Shown here: in pieces, positions 25,136-34,380 of the stretch | How positions within the stretch are numbered: position 1 is the first letter of the stretch | Layout of the letters: every line of letters begins with the position of its first letter | Source: Deltaproteobacteria bacterium | Lineage (GTDB): Bacteria > Desulfobacterota > Desulfobacteria > Desulfobacterales > UBA5852 | Reading direction: 5' to 3' | Assembly: GCA_020444045.1 (NCBI GenBank) | Contig: JAHLLS010000002.1 | Span: 1-64,000 of the forward strand | DNA length: 64,000 nucleotides | Notes under the pieces: model-generated | Database searches by the model: none | What the model saw: only the letters and a program-made list of their open reading frames with translations | Told to the model about the DNA's origin: nothing | Program-made: the position numbers and the translations under genes

Positions 25136-26698
25136 TTAGGCAACGGCTTCTTGTTCGAAGTAATAGCGCCCGGTATGCAGGCTGCTGGGACCCCGGCGAA
25201 TATATTTCTGCATCAGGTAGATTTCGGCAATCAACAACCCCGTATAGAGTAAAACCAAACCGATGATGCTACCGATCAAATCCCCCGGCGTCAGGGTTGA
25301 CACCGACAAATACGTGGGCAGGATGTCGCCGATGGACCAGGGTTGACGGCCGTACTCGGCCACAAACCAACCCAATTCCAAAGCAATCCAGGGGGCCGGC
25401 GCCGATAGGATCAGTAGTTTAAGCAGCCATTTCTTCTGATCGAAGACCCGGGTGCAACAATAGTAAAACGCCACCCCGATAAGGGCCAGCATCCAGAACC
25501 CCAGCCCTACCATGATGCGGAAGGCCCAGAACATGGGCGCCACCCGGGGGATCGTATCCAGGGCGGCCTGTTTGATCTGGGCCTCGGTGGCATCCACCAC
25601 CCGGGGAGTGAAGCGCTTCAACAGCAAGCCGTAACCTAGATCTCCCTGGCGCTCCTGGAAGGCGGTCCGAACGGCCTCCGAACGGTCCCCCTGGCGCAGT
25701 TTTTCAAGCAGACCGTAGGCGATTATCCCACTTCGAATACGGTCCTCGTTTTCCGCCACCAGCTGTTTGATGCCCGGCACCGGGGTGTCGATGGATCGGG
25801 TGATGATGAGCCCCCCGACCCAGGGGATTTTGATGGCGGCATCGGTTTTCTGCCCTTCCTGGTCGGGAAAGCCAAAAAGCGTCAGGGCGCTGGGCGCTTC
25901 GTCGGTTTCCCAGTGGGCTTCCATGGCGGCCAGTTTGACTTTCTGCACCTGACCGGTCACGAATCCGCTTTCATCCCCTAATACGATGACGGACAGAATG
26001 GATGCCAATCCGAAGCCCGTGGCCACTGCAAACGACCGGCGGGCAAAGGCCAGATCCCGTCCCCGCAGGAGATAGTAGGAACTGATCGCCAGGACGAACA
26101 TGGTGGCCGTAACATAGCCGGCGCCGACGGTGTGTACGAATTTCACCTGGGCGATCGGGTTGAAAAACAACTCCGCGAAACTGGTCAGCTCCATCCGCAT
26201 GGTTTCGAAATTGAAATGGGAGCCGGCGGGATTGCTCATCCACCCGTTGGCGACCAGAATCCAGAGCGCGGACAGGTTGGAGCCCAACGCCACCAGGAAG
26301 GTGGTGGCCAAGTGAGCCCGCTTGCTCAGCTTGTCCCAGCCGAAAAAAAACAGCCCCACAAAGGTGGATTCCAGGAAAAAGGCCATCAGGCCTTCGATGG
26401 CCAGGGGCGCCCCGAAAATATCGCCGACATAGTGGGAGTAATAGGACCAGTTGGTGCCGAACTGGAATTCCATGGTCAGACCGGTTGTGACCCCCAGAGC
26501 GAAATTGATGCCGAACAGCTTGCCCCAGAATTTTGTCATGTCCCGGTAGATGACTTTCCCGGTCATGACGTAGACCGACTCCATGATGAACAAAATCCAG
26601 GATAAGCCCAGGGTGAGGGGAACGAACAGGAAGTGGTACATGGCTGTCAGGGCAAACTGCCAGCGGGATAATTCGACCAACCCATCGACTGGTGTCAT
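25136..26698 (-). CDS. cydA: Cytochrome bd ubiquinol oxidase subunit I
   Basis: A 520-residue membrane subunit carrying haems b558, b595 and d. Expected ligands are visible: His22 in [10 protein letters not shown] (b595 or d axial ligand), His in [11 protein letters not shown] (~189) and Met in [10 protein letters not shown] (~391), both for b558, and the conserved GRQPW (~450). Glu residues of the proton/oxygen site occur in [14 protein letters not shown]. The periplasmic Q-loop region (~255-385) is long, including [13 protein letters not shown] and the [14 protein letters not shown] stretch, so it belongs to the long-Q-loop (E. coli-like) subfamily. First gene of cydABX; the RBS is AAGGAG. 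Confidence 0.97.
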   Translation of the reverse strand: MTPVDGLVELSRWQFALTAMYHFLFVPLTLGLSWILFIMESVYVMTGKVIYRDMTKFWGKLFGINFALGVTTGLTMEFQFGTNWSYYSHYVGDIFGAPLAIEGLMAFFLESTFVGLFFFGWDKLSKRAHLATTFLVALGSNLSALWILVANGWMSNPAGSHFNFETMRMELTSFAELFFNPIAQVKFVHTVGAGYVTATMFVLAISSYYLLRGRDLAFARRSFAVATGFGLASILSVIVLGDESGFVTGQVQKVKLAAMEAHWETDEAPSALTLFGFPDQEGQKTDAAIKIPWVGGLIITRSIDTPVPGIKQLVAENEDRIRSGIIAYGLLEKLRQGDRSEAVRTAFQERQGDLGYGLLLKRFTPRVVDATEAQIKQAALDTIPRVAPMFWAFRIMVGLGFWMLALIGVAFYYCCTRVFDQKKWLLKLLILSAPAPWIALELGWFVAEYGRQPWSIGDILPTYLSVSTLTPGDLIGSIIGLVLLYTGLLIAEIYLMQKYIRRGPSSLHTGRYYFEQEAVA

Positions 26699-26904
26699 GA
26701 ATCAACTCCTTGCTGGAAAAAGACGGCAAACGGACGGCATGGCATCAGGACATGTCCAGCCACCGGGCGCCGGTGAGAAACATTCCTGGCGGCAGGGTAG
26801 GAAAAACCGGTGGTGGCGCTGCCGGCCCCCGCCGGTCATGTTCGGTCCCGGTTATCGGATCAAACTGTCTTTCTATATTAAGAATGAGTTTTGTTTGCAA
26901 ATTC

Positions 26905-26935
26905 CTATTATATCCGATTAATAGCTGTCAAACAG
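26905..26935. promoter_or_regulatory. AT-rich palindromes and promoter elements between cydA and cydD
   Basis: CTATTA-N8-TAATAG (26905-26924) is followed directly by CTGT-CAA-ACAG (26925-26935). On the minus strand a perfect -10 TATAAT lies at 26908-26913, with CTGTTT as a possible -35 at 17 bp, oriented towards cydA. These overlapping palindromes sit just before the cydD start and about 210 bp before cydA, a suitable place for a shared redox regulator. No FNR or ArcA consensus was found. Confidence 0.4.
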
Positions 26936-26941
26936 TTTCCT

Positions 26942-28732
26942 ATGAATTCGACATCGACCCATAGTTCCAAACCCGCCCTGCGATGGCTGCTTCGACGTGC
27001 CCGCACCGCCCGGCTGTGGATTGCCCTGTCCGTGAGCCTGGGATTCGGCAGTGGGGTGCTGCTGATCGCCCAGGCCGCCTTGATTGCCCACTTGCTTCAG
27101 GCCGTCTTCATCGACGCGCTTCCGCGGTCTGAACTGACACGATCCTTCGTTCTCTTCGCAATAGTGGTGACGGGACGCGCCCTCATGGCCTGGGCCCGCG
27201 AGGTGGCCGGCTTTCAGGCCGGCGCCCGGGTCCGGACCCGCGTTCGCCGCGACCTTCTGGCGCACATGACCACTGCCGGACCGGCATTGATCCGCCAGCA
27301 TCAAACCGGAGCCCTCGCCAGCACCGTTGTGGAACAGGTGGAGGCCCTGCACAATTTTTTTGCCCACTACCTGCCCCAGCTGGGCCTGGCCGTCCTGATC
27401 CCGGTCAGCATCGTGGTCGTGGTTTTTCCCGTTAGCTGGACCGCCGGGGTCATTCTGGCCGGGACCGCCCCCCTGATCCCCCTTTTCATGGTACTGATCG
27501 GGATGGGCGCCGAATCCATCAGCCAGCGCCAGTTCCAGGCTTTGTCCCGCATGAGTGGTCATTTTCTGGATGTTCTCCAGGGTCTGCCCACCCTGAAACG
27601 CTTCCGACGGGGCAAAGCCGAAGCGGAACGCGTGGCAAAGGTTTCACACGATTACCGCTTAAGGACCATGAGTGTTTTACGCGTCGCTTTTCTGTCGTCC
27701 GCCGTACTGGAATTCTTCAGCTCGGTTTCGATTGCCCTAGTGGCCGTGTATCTGGGAACCCATTTCCTCGGCTATATCGATTTCGGCAGCTACGGCAGCC
27801 CGCTGACCCTCGGCGCAGGGCTGTTCATCCTCGTTCTGGCACCCGATTTCTACCTGCCGCTGCGCGAATTGGGCACCCACTATCATGCCCGGGCGGAAGC
27901 CGCCGGGGCTGCCGAAGCGATCATGCAGATTCTCGACACCCCCTTGCCGGCCCAGGCTGCGGCCGTCCCTTCCGCCTGCATTGCCAAACCCATTGAAATC
28001 GTATTCAACGATGTGGGCTTCGCTTATGCCAACCGCCCCCCCTATCTGCTGCAAAACGTGTCCTTCACCGTCCGGTCGGGTGAGAAAGTTACCCTGGCCG
28101 GCGCCAGCGGGGGCGGCAAATCCACCCTCCTGAATTTGTTGATGGGGTTCGAGCAACCCAGTCAGGGGACCATCGCCATCAACGGCACGCCCCTATCCGG
28201 TATTTCCAACAAAGACTGGCGCAACCAGCTGGCCTGGGTCGGACAGCAGCCCGTTCTTTTTTACGGTTCGCTGCGTGACAACATCCGTCTCGGCCGTCCC
28301 GAAGCCGATGAGCCGGCGATCCGGGCGGCGGCCCATGCCGCCAAGGTCCTCGAATTTGCCGATCGAATGCCCCAGGGGCTCGACACACCGGTGGGAGAGA
28401 AAGGTCACCGACTCTCCCGCGGCCAGGCCCAGCGGGTCGCCCTGGCGCGGGCCTTCCTGGCCGACACCCCCCTGCTGTTGCTGGACGAACCAACCGCCGG
28501 CCTGGATGCCGCCAATGAACGTCTGGTGGTGGAGGCCATCGATCGGCTGAGCCACGGTCGTACCGTCATCATGGTCACCCATCGCATGGCCAATGTGCGG
28601 GACAACGACCGTATCCTGACGCTGGCCGGCGGGGGCATCGCCGAAGACGGATGCTTCCGTGACCTGATGGCCGTGCGGGGTCCCCTCTTCAATCTGCTGC
28701 AATCGCCGGTGGAGGGCCGAAACCATGGCTGA
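26942..28732 (+). CDS. cydD: Thiol-reductant ABC exporter subunit CydD
   Basis: A 596-residue half-transporter: six-helix permease domain (~25-320) fused to an ATPase domain (~345-590). Walker A is GASGGGKST (~387), the signature LSRGQAQRVALARA, Walker B LLLLDEPTAG, and an H-loop VTHRM. With CydC it exports cysteine/glutathione (and binds haem) and is required for assembly of cytochrome bd, matching its divergent cydABX neighbour. The frame extends to 26891, but ATG 26942 gives a normal length. It overlaps cydC by 8 bp. Confidence 0.93.
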   Translation: MNSTSTHSSKPALRWLLRRARTARLWIALSVSLGFGSGVLLIAQAALIAHLLQAVFIDALPRSELTRSFVLFAIVVTGRALMAWAREVAGFQAGARVRTRVRRDLLAHMTTAGPALIRQHQTGALASTVVEQVEALHNFFAHYLPQLGLAVLIPVSIVVVVFPVSWTAGVILAGTAPLIPLFMVLIGMGAESISQRQFQALSRMSGHFLDVLQGLPTLKRFRRGKAEAERVAKVSHDYRLRTMSVLRVAFLSSAVLEFFSSVSIALVAVYLGTHFLGYIDFGSYGSPLTLGAGLFILVLAPDFYLPLRELGTHYHARAEAAGAAEAIMQILDTPLPAQAAAVPSACIAKPIEIVFNDVGFAYANRPPYLLQNVSFTVRSGEKVTLAGASGGGKSTLLNLLMGFEQPSQGTIAINGTPLSGISNKDWRNQLAWVGQQPVLFYGSLRDNIRLGRPEADEPAIRAAAHAAKVLEFADRMPQGLDTPVGEKGHRLSRGQAQRVALARAFLADTPLLLLDEPTAGLDAANERLVVEAIDRLSHGRTVIMVTHRMANVRDNDRILTLAGGGIAEDGCFRDLMAVRGPLFNLLQSPVEGRNHG

Positions 28733-30473
28733 CACGAAGGGCCTGCTCACCCCGTTTCTGCACCTGCTGCGTCCCCACCGTCCCTGGATGGTTCTCGGCC
28801 TGCTCCTGGCCTGCCTGGCTGGCGCGGCCGGGATGGGATTGCTGGGCCTTGCCGGCTGGTTCATTTCGGCGGCCGCCTTTGCGGGACTCTCGCCCCTGAC
28901 CGCCCATCTCTTCAACCTGTGGCACCCCAGTGTCGGCATCCGCATCTTTGCCATTACGCGCACGGCCGGGCGCTATGCGGAACGTGTCGTCAACCACGAC
29001 ATTACTTTCCGCATTCTCGAAAGCCTGCGAACCTGGTTCTATCTGCGTCTGGAACCGCTGGCACCGGCCCGCCTGGGTGCCTATCGATCCGGGGATATCC
29101 TGAACCGGATCGTTGCCGACATCGATGCCCTGGACAACCTTTACATCCGGGTGCTGACTCCCGGCCTGGTGGCGCTGGTGATGGCCCTGCTGGTGACCGC
29201 CCTTTTCTGGCAGTTTGACCCGGGCGCGGCCCTGGCGCTGTTTGCCGGCATGGTCGCGGCGGGGTTCCTTCTACCGATGGCCGCCAGCCGTGCCGGCGGC
29301 GCACCGGGCCGGGAGCTGGCCCGGCATTCCGCATGGCTGCGCATTCATACGGTCGAAGGCCTGCAGGGCCTGGCGGAACTGCTGATATTCAATGCCGCCG
29401 ACCGCCACCTGCGAAAAATCGAACAATGCCAGGACACCTTGATCCAAACCCAGGCCCGCATGAGCCATATCAGTGGCGCCACGTCGGCCGGACTGACCCT
29501 GTTGTCCGGTGCCACGGTCGGTACCGTGCTCTTTCTGGGGGCCGGTCGTGTGGAACATGGCCAGCTGGACGGCGCCATCCTGGCCATGATGGCCTTTGCC
29601 GCCCTGGCCGCCTTTGAGGTGGTCTGGTCGCTGCCGGCTGCTTTTCAATATCTCAGCCGCACCCGGGAAGCGGCGCGGCGCCTGACAGAGATCGTCCAAC
29701 AGGCACCTGCCGTGACCTTCCCGTCACGATCCACTTCACCCGCAAATCATGACATTGCCTTCGAAGGGGTAACCTTTCGCTACGACCGCCAGACACCAGA
29801 TGTTCTGACGAACTTCACCCTGCGGATCGACCAGGGCGAGCGGGTGGCCGTCATGGGGGCCACCGGGGCCGGTAAATCGACGTTGGTCAACTTGCTGGTA
29901 CGATTCTGGGACGTAAACGCCGGACGAATTCTCGTGGGAGGGCAGGATATCAGGACCCTGAGCGAAGCGCGGTTGCGGCGGGAAATGGCCGTGGTATCGC
30001 AGCAGTCCCACCTCTTCAACGCCACCCTAAGGGACAATCTGCGCTTGGCCAGCCCCGACGCCGATGATGATCGCCTCTGGGGGGCCTTGGGGAAGGCCCG
30101 GCTGGATCATTTCGTGTCCGCTCTCCCCCAGGAACTGGATACCTGGATCGGGGAAGCCGGACATCATCTCTCAGGCGGCGAAGCACGGCGCATGGCCATT
30201 GCCCAGGCGGTTTTGCAAAACGCGCCGGTATGGCTGCTGGATGAACCCACCGAGGGCCTGGACCGTGTCACGGAGCAGCAGGTGATGGACACATTGTACG
30301 ATCTGACCGCAGACCACACGATGCTATTGATTACCCACCGGCCGGTGGATCTTCACCGCATGGACCGCATCGCCATTCTGGAAAACGGCCGCATTGTGGA
30401 AGAAGGCCACCACGATGCCCTCCTGGCCAACGGAACGTACTACCCGCGCCTCGGCATGCGTTTTCGTCCTTAG
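28725..30473 (+). CDS. cydC: Thiol-reductant ABC exporter subunit CydC
   Basis: A 582-residue partner half-transporter with an N-terminal six-helix domain (~20-315) and a C-terminal ATPase. Walker A is GATGAGKST (~378), the signature LSGGEARRMAIAQA, Walker B VWLLDEPTEGLD, and the switch ITHRP. Its start (ATG) overlaps the end of cydD by 8 bp, so the pair is translationally coupled and presumably forms the CydDC heterodimer. No terminator was recognised before the convergent diguanylate cyclase gene. Confidence 0.93.
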   Translation: MADTKGLLTPFLHLLRPHRPWMVLGLLLACLAGAAGMGLLGLAGWFISAAAFAGLSPLTAHLFNLWHPSVGIRIFAITRTAGRYAERVVNHDITFRILESLRTWFYLRLEPLAPARLGAYRSGDILNRIVADIDALDNLYIRVLTPGLVALVMALLVTALFWQFDPGAALALFAGMVAAGFLLPMAASRAGGAPGRELARHSAWLRIHTVEGLQGLAELLIFNAADRHLRKIEQCQDTLIQTQARMSHISGATSAGLTLLSGATVGTVLFLGAGRVEHGQLDGAILAMMAFAALAAFEVVWSLPAAFQYLSRTREAARRLTEIVQQAPAVTFPSRSTSPANHDIAFEGVTFRYDRQTPDVLTNFTLRIDQGERVAVMGATGAGKSTLVNLLVRFWDVNAGRILVGGQDIRTLSEARLRREMAVVSQQSHLFNATLRDNLRLASPDADDDRLWGALGKARLDHFVSALPQELDTWIGEAGHHLSGGEARRMAIAQAVLQNAPVWLLDEPTEGLDRVTEQQVMDTLYDLTADHTMLLITHRPVDLHRMDRIAILENGRIVEEGHHDALLANGTYYPRLGMRFRP

Positions 30474-30545
30474 GAAATGGCGATCAAGTTGTTGCCGCCA
30501 TGAAGTGGCAGGTAAGGATGGGTACGTGGAACATCACTACCGGGA

Positions 30546-31391
30546 TCAGGATTCGCCTTTGTAGGTCGCGTAGCGAATGGCATTTTTGCCATCCCGCTTG
30601 ATGGCCCACATCAATTTTTCCGCCATCTTGATCATGGTCCGCGCCGAGGGGGGCACGTGGAAAAACGTAACCACGGCCACACTGAGTGTCAGCGGCCAGC
30701 CCTTGTCTTCCATTTCTTCGGCCAGCTGGTCACAAATTTTGGGGAGTACGACTTTGGCGGCGTCGAGATCCGTTTCCGGCAGCAGAACGACGAATTCATC
30801 TCCCCCGAGACGCGCCACACGGTCGGTAGCGCGCAAATACTTCATCATCGTGCGGGCCACCCGCTGCAACACCATGTCGCCGACCGTGTGACCGAAACGG
30901 CTATTCACACGTTTGAAATGATCCAATCCGATATAGGCCAGTGTTACCGGCCGTTTATAGCGGACGCTCTTGCGATGCTCGTTTTCCACAAGATTGTAGA
31001 ATGCCCGGCTGTTCAGGGCGCCCGTCAAAAAATCCACCAGTGACAGCGCGCGGGTTCGGGACTGCGCCTTGTGCAGACGCGCCAGAAGAAGTGCGAATGC
31101 GCCGGCAATGACGGCCAGCGAAGCAAACTGCCACAGCATGACCAGAGTGGAGGGAAACAAACGCCCGGCATAATGGCCGGCCGCCAGCCAGGCTGCAGCG
31201 CAACACAACGCCAGTAGCACACCGGCTCCTGCGCCGGCATGCCAGGCGACGAAATAGACCGGCAGCAGATAAACGGCCGTAAGCGTGACATGACTGCCCG
31301 TGAGGTAATCGAGCACCCCCACCACGGCCACCGACGCCAGGCCGATGGATAGTATAATGGCCTTGCCTTGTCCCTCGATGAAATCACGCAT
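30546..31391 (-). CDS. Membrane-bound diguanylate cyclase (GGDEF)
   Basis: A 281-residue protein: residues ~10-125 hold about four to five hydrophobic helices, without a recognised periplasmic domain, followed by a GGDEF domain. The active-site motif is intact as RLGGDEF, and an inhibitory I-site RxxD (RATD) lies exactly five residues before it, so the enzyme should make c-di-GMP with product inhibition. There is no EAL domain. A c-di-GMP source in the same window as a GEMM riboswitch is suggestive but not proof of a link. It converges with cydC. Confidence 0.92.
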   Translation of the reverse strand: MRDFIEGQGKAIILSIGLASVAVVGVLDYLTGSHVTLTAVYLLPVYFVAWHAGAGAGVLLALCCAAAWLAAGHYAGRLFPSTLVMLWQFASLAVIAGAFALLLARLHKAQSRTRALSLVDFLTGALNSRAFYNLVENEHRKSVRYKRPVTLAYIGLDHFKRVNSRFGHTVGDMVLQRVARTMMKYLRATDRVARLGGDEFVVLLPETDLDAAKVVLPKICDQLAEEMEDKGWPLTLSVAVVTFFHVPPSARTMIKMAEKLMWAIKRDGKNAIRYATYKGES

Positions 31392-31465
31392 GCGAAATGG
31401 GCGCCCTCCCCGGATTGATGCGCATCACGTCACCGCCCTCATGATCAGACGAACATGGCGCCGTT

Positions 31466-31885
31466 CTATTCCAGAACAAACTGAACGGATGCCAGGCTAT
31501 TGTCGGCACTGTCCAGCAGATAGACTTTCCAGTTGCCTTTCCGGCCCATGGTCATTTTGCTGGTATACGTGCGCCAGCGGGGGCCCGGTCCGATGGTCAA
31601 CGGAACACGGGCCACTTCCTGCTCCTCGTGGTACCAGGCCATTTTAACTTCTGTGGCCGCCGGTATATCGCGTGCCTCTAAAAAGCAGAAAACCGTTTCC
31701 GTTCCCGCCGGGAAGACTTCCATCACATTGACGGGCGTGCGATTCTGGACATTTTCACAAACCACCAGTCGCGCCACGGAGAAGGGCAGCGACTGCGCCA
31801 GGACCGTCATTGGCAGGCCTCCCAGCAGCAACCATACCATCCCTGTGAACACCAAACCCCTGGCAGGGCATAGCACCTTTTTCAT
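31466..31885 (-). CDS. DUF2914 domain protein, exported
   Basis: A ~139-residue exported protein with a signal peptide (GLVFTGMVWLLLGGLPMTVLA, cleavage near AQS). The mature part matches DUF2914: VCENVQNRTPVNVMEVFPAG, ETVFCFLEARD, VKMAWYHEEQEVARVPLTIG, then RWRTYTSKMTMGRKGNWKVYLLD. The family is an all-beta domain often joined to membrane or SH3 domains in deltaproteobacteria, role unknown. Two ATGs (31888, 31885) with AGAAAGGGAT upstream; either is possible. It ends the same-strand group fabI-DUF2914, with 34 bp between them. Confidence 0.75.
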   Translation of the reverse strand: MKKVLCPARGLVFTGMVWLLLGGLPMTVLAQSLPFSVARLVVCENVQNRTPVNVMEVFPAGTETVFCFLEARDIPAATEVKMAWYHEEQEVARVPLTIGPGPRWRTYTSKMTMGRKGNWKVYLLDSADNSLASVQFVLE

Positions 31886-31918
31886 CATGGATCCCTTTCT
31901 ACCATAAGTGTGGAAACG

Positions 31919-32818
31919 TTAGAGCAAACTCTGATCGACGGGCATCCCCATGGCATGGTACCCCTTGTCCACATAAAGTACCGTCCCGGTGATCCCGCTG
32001 GCCAGTGAACTGCATAGAAAGGCCGCCGCCTGCCCGACCTCGTCTGATCGCAAAGACTCCGCAAGGGGCGTGTTCCGGGCCACATAATCCACCATGCGAT
32101 CGATCTCGCCAATGGCCGAAGCCGCCCGGGAAGCCAGCGGGCCGGCCGAAATACAGTTCACCCGCAGACCGTAACGGCGGCCGGCCTCGTGGGCCAGAAC
32201 CCGGACATCACTTTCCAGGGCGGCCTTGGCGGAACTCATGCCGCCGCCATAGCCGGGGATGACCCGTTGACCGGCCAAGTAGGACAAGGCCATGAAAGCG
32301 CCGTCGGACGACATCAAGGGCGCCAGATGGCGCACCATGGCCACCATCGAATAGGCGCTGACACTCAAGGCCGCCAGGTAGCCGCTGCGGCTGGTTTCGA
32401 TGAGGGGGTTGCGCACTTCGGGACCGTTGGCCAGCGAATGCACCACAATATCCAGCGATTCGTCCCCGAAATCCCTGCGCCATTGGGACACCAGGCCGGC
32501 TATGGTATAATCGCCGACATCGCGGTACCGTTTGTTGGTCCGGATGTCTTCCGGGACGTCGTCCAGCGTGTCAAAGGCCGCATCCAGCGGATAGATGCGT
32601 TCAAATTCCAGCAAGCGGCCGTCGCGCATGGTGCGGGAGCGGTCCAACTTGCCGCGTTCAATCAGTTTAGCGAAGATATTCCAGGTCGGCGGCCATGTCC
32701 CCACGGACACCGAAGCCCCCGCCTCCGCCAGGGCTTTGGCAATGGCAAAACCGTACCCCTTGTCATCGGCCACCCCGGCCACCAGGGCACGGCGGCCCTG
32801 CAGGTCAATCGCAAGCAT
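31919..32818 (-). CDS. fabI: Enoyl-[acyl-carrier-protein] reductase, plant/chlamydia-type FabI
   Basis: A 299-residue NADH-dependent enoyl-ACP reductase for the last step of fatty-acid chain elongation. The N-terminus RRALVAGVADDKGYGFAIAKAL is the cofactor loop of FabI. The active-site segment PGYGGGMSSAKAALESD has Tyr and Lys separated by seven residues, as in plant and chlamydial enzymes, rather than six as in E. coli FabI. An extended region after VSVGTWPPTW (~45-95) also matches the longer plant-type proteins. ATG 32818 has GAGGGA upstream. It lies 57 bp after the MATE gene on the same strand. Confidence 0.9.
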   Translation of the reverse strand: MLAIDLQGRRALVAGVADDKGYGFAIAKALAEAGASVSVGTWPPTWNIFAKLIERGKLDRSRTMRDGRLLEFERIYPLDAAFDTLDDVPEDIRTNKRYRDVGDYTIAGLVSQWRRDFGDESLDIVVHSLANGPEVRNPLIETSRSGYLAALSVSAYSMVAMVRHLAPLMSSDGAFMALSYLAGQRVIPGYGGGMSSAKAALESDVRVLAHEAGRRYGLRVNCISAGPLASRAASAIGEIDRMVDYVARNTPLAESLRSDEVGQAAAFLCSSLASGITGTVLYVDKGYHAMGMPVDQSLL

Positions 32819-32875
32819 TGGGCATCCCTCGATCGTGTAAGGTGAATTTCGTTTACGGCCAACCAATCGTGCACC

Positions 32876-34240
32876 TTATTTATGCCAGACTTTATCCTTC
32901 GGCGCAAACGGACTTTGTCCGACGCCGGGCCAGATACGCAGCACCCCGAAAGCGGCCCGGCCCGCGATCCATCCCCCGGTGATGCCCCAGATCCAGACCA
33001 GCGCGTCGGGTCGGGTCAAATCCAGTGCCAGGAGGGCCAGACCGCCCGCCAGGGTTACCCCCATCATCACGTTGCGAAGGTAGCGAAAGTCGCCACTGCC
33101 CCAATGAATCCCGTCACTGGCAAACGCCAGCGCGTTGGCCGGCTGAACCAGGATGGTCATCGTCCATGCCGGAAAGAACACCTGCCGGGCGGCCAGCGGC
33201 ACCAGTGCGGCTGCCGCGAGTTCCCGCCCCATCCACATGCTGCCCCCAATCGCCAAACCGGCCCCGACACTCCATTGGCAGACGACCCGTGCCACCCGGC
33301 GCGCATCATCCATGCGGCCGCCCCCCATGAAAAAGCCGATCAGGCTCTGCCCGGAAATGGCGAAAGCATCCAGCAGCAAGGCGCTCATGACCCACACCTG
33401 ACGAATGGCCTGATGGGCGGCACCACTGTCCGGCCCAATTTGTGTGGCCGCACGGGTGGTCAGCACCAGGAACCCCATCAAAAAACCGGTCCGCAGGAAA
33501 AGATCGCCGCCGATATGAAACAACCGCAGCAAATCCTGTCCTTTCATCCGAAAATTAAAGCCGAGGGTGGCCTGCATGGCCGCCACGGCCCACAAAGCGC
33601 CCACCCACTGGCTGACGACACTGGCCAGGGCAGCTCCGGCGATTCCCAAGGGCGGTGCCGGCCCCCACCCAAAAATAAGCAAGGGGTCCAGCACGATGTT
33701 GACGACATTCAACCCCACCGCGATCTTAAGGGGTGTTCGCATGTCCTGCAACCCCCGCAGGACGCCGAAAGCCGCCAGTGACACCAGCACCGCCGGTGCG
33801 CCGAAAACGCGAATGACCATGTACTGGACGGCCTGGTCAAAGACGTCTCCCGAGGCCCCCATGACCCGGACGGTCCAAGGGATGAGAAGAAGACCGAAGC
33901 CGATGAGCAAAATTCCGCAGATCACGCCCAGCAACAGGGCCAGCGTGCTGATGGCCGCCGCCATGGAGCGGTCCTCCCGCCCCAGTCGCCGGGCCACTTC
34001 CGTCTGTGAACCGACCCCCAGAAAATTGAATACCCAGAAAATGCCCGAGAGAATGGTGGTGCCCACTCCCAGGGCGGCCAGCGGCGAAGAACCGAGGCGG
34101 GCAATATAGGCCGTGTCGACCAATCCGGTCACGGGCTCAGCCACCAGGGAAAACAGAACCGGAATCGACAGGGTCACCAATGTTTTGTGGGGGGCTTTTT
34201 TAAAAGGGTGGTCGACCGATGTCAGCGGCTTAGACTCCAA
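32876..34240 (-). CDS. MATE family efflux transporter
   Basis: A ~454-residue inner-membrane protein with twelve hydrophobic helices in two similar halves, of the multidrug and toxin extrusion family (DinF-like branch). It has ALGVGTTILSGIFWVFNFLGVGSQTEVAR in helices 2-3 and the repeated-half segment DAFAISGQSLIGFFMGGGRMDDARR. Substrate unknown; cation-coupled drug export is typical. The start is uncertain: TTG 34240 has AGGACGG eight bases upstream and sits just before the conserved part, while ATG 34297 lacks a good site. It precedes fabI on the same strand. Confidence 0.88.
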   Translation of the reverse strand: MESKPLTSVDHPFKKAPHKTLVTLSIPVLFSLVAEPVTGLVDTAYIARLGSSPLAALGVGTTILSGIFWVFNFLGVGSQTEVARRLGREDRSMAAAISTLALLLGVICGILLIGFGLLLIPWTVRVMGASGDVFDQAVQYMVIRVFGAPAVLVSLAAFGVLRGLQDMRTPLKIAVGLNVVNIVLDPLLIFGWGPAPPLGIAGAALASVVSQWVGALWAVAAMQATLGFNFRMKGQDLLRLFHIGGDLFLRTGFLMGFLVLTTRAATQIGPDSGAAHQAIRQVWVMSALLLDAFAISGQSLIGFFMGGGRMDDARRVARVVCQWSVGAGLAIGGSMWMGRELAAAALVPLAARQVFFPAWTMTILVQPANALAFASDGIHWGSGDFRYLRNVMMGVTLAGGLALLALDLTRPDALVWIWGITGGWIAGRAAFGVLRIWPGVGQSPFAPKDKVWHK

Positions 34241-34380
34241 ACGATCCGTCCTGTCTTCTCCAAAAAAAATGTGGCGCCAGCATCCGCTCGGCCGCATCGG
34301 CACCAACGGTTGCCATCGTTATGGGGAAAAGGGGTAAGATACTGCGGGGATAACGACCTGATGGGTAGCGCCCGCTTGGG

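Noticed and set aside
26840..26880. FNR-like box (TTATCGGATCAA) between cydA and cydD
   Set aside because: Only one half-site (ATCAA) matches; the other half does not fit TTGAT at the required spacing.
30546..31391. Degenerate GGDEF
   Set aside because: RLGGDEF and the upstream RxxD are intact, so it is scored as an active cyclase.
32882..33781. 299-codon plus-strand frame
   Set aside because: Antisense to the MATE transporter; translation is His/Pro/Gln-rich without domain character.
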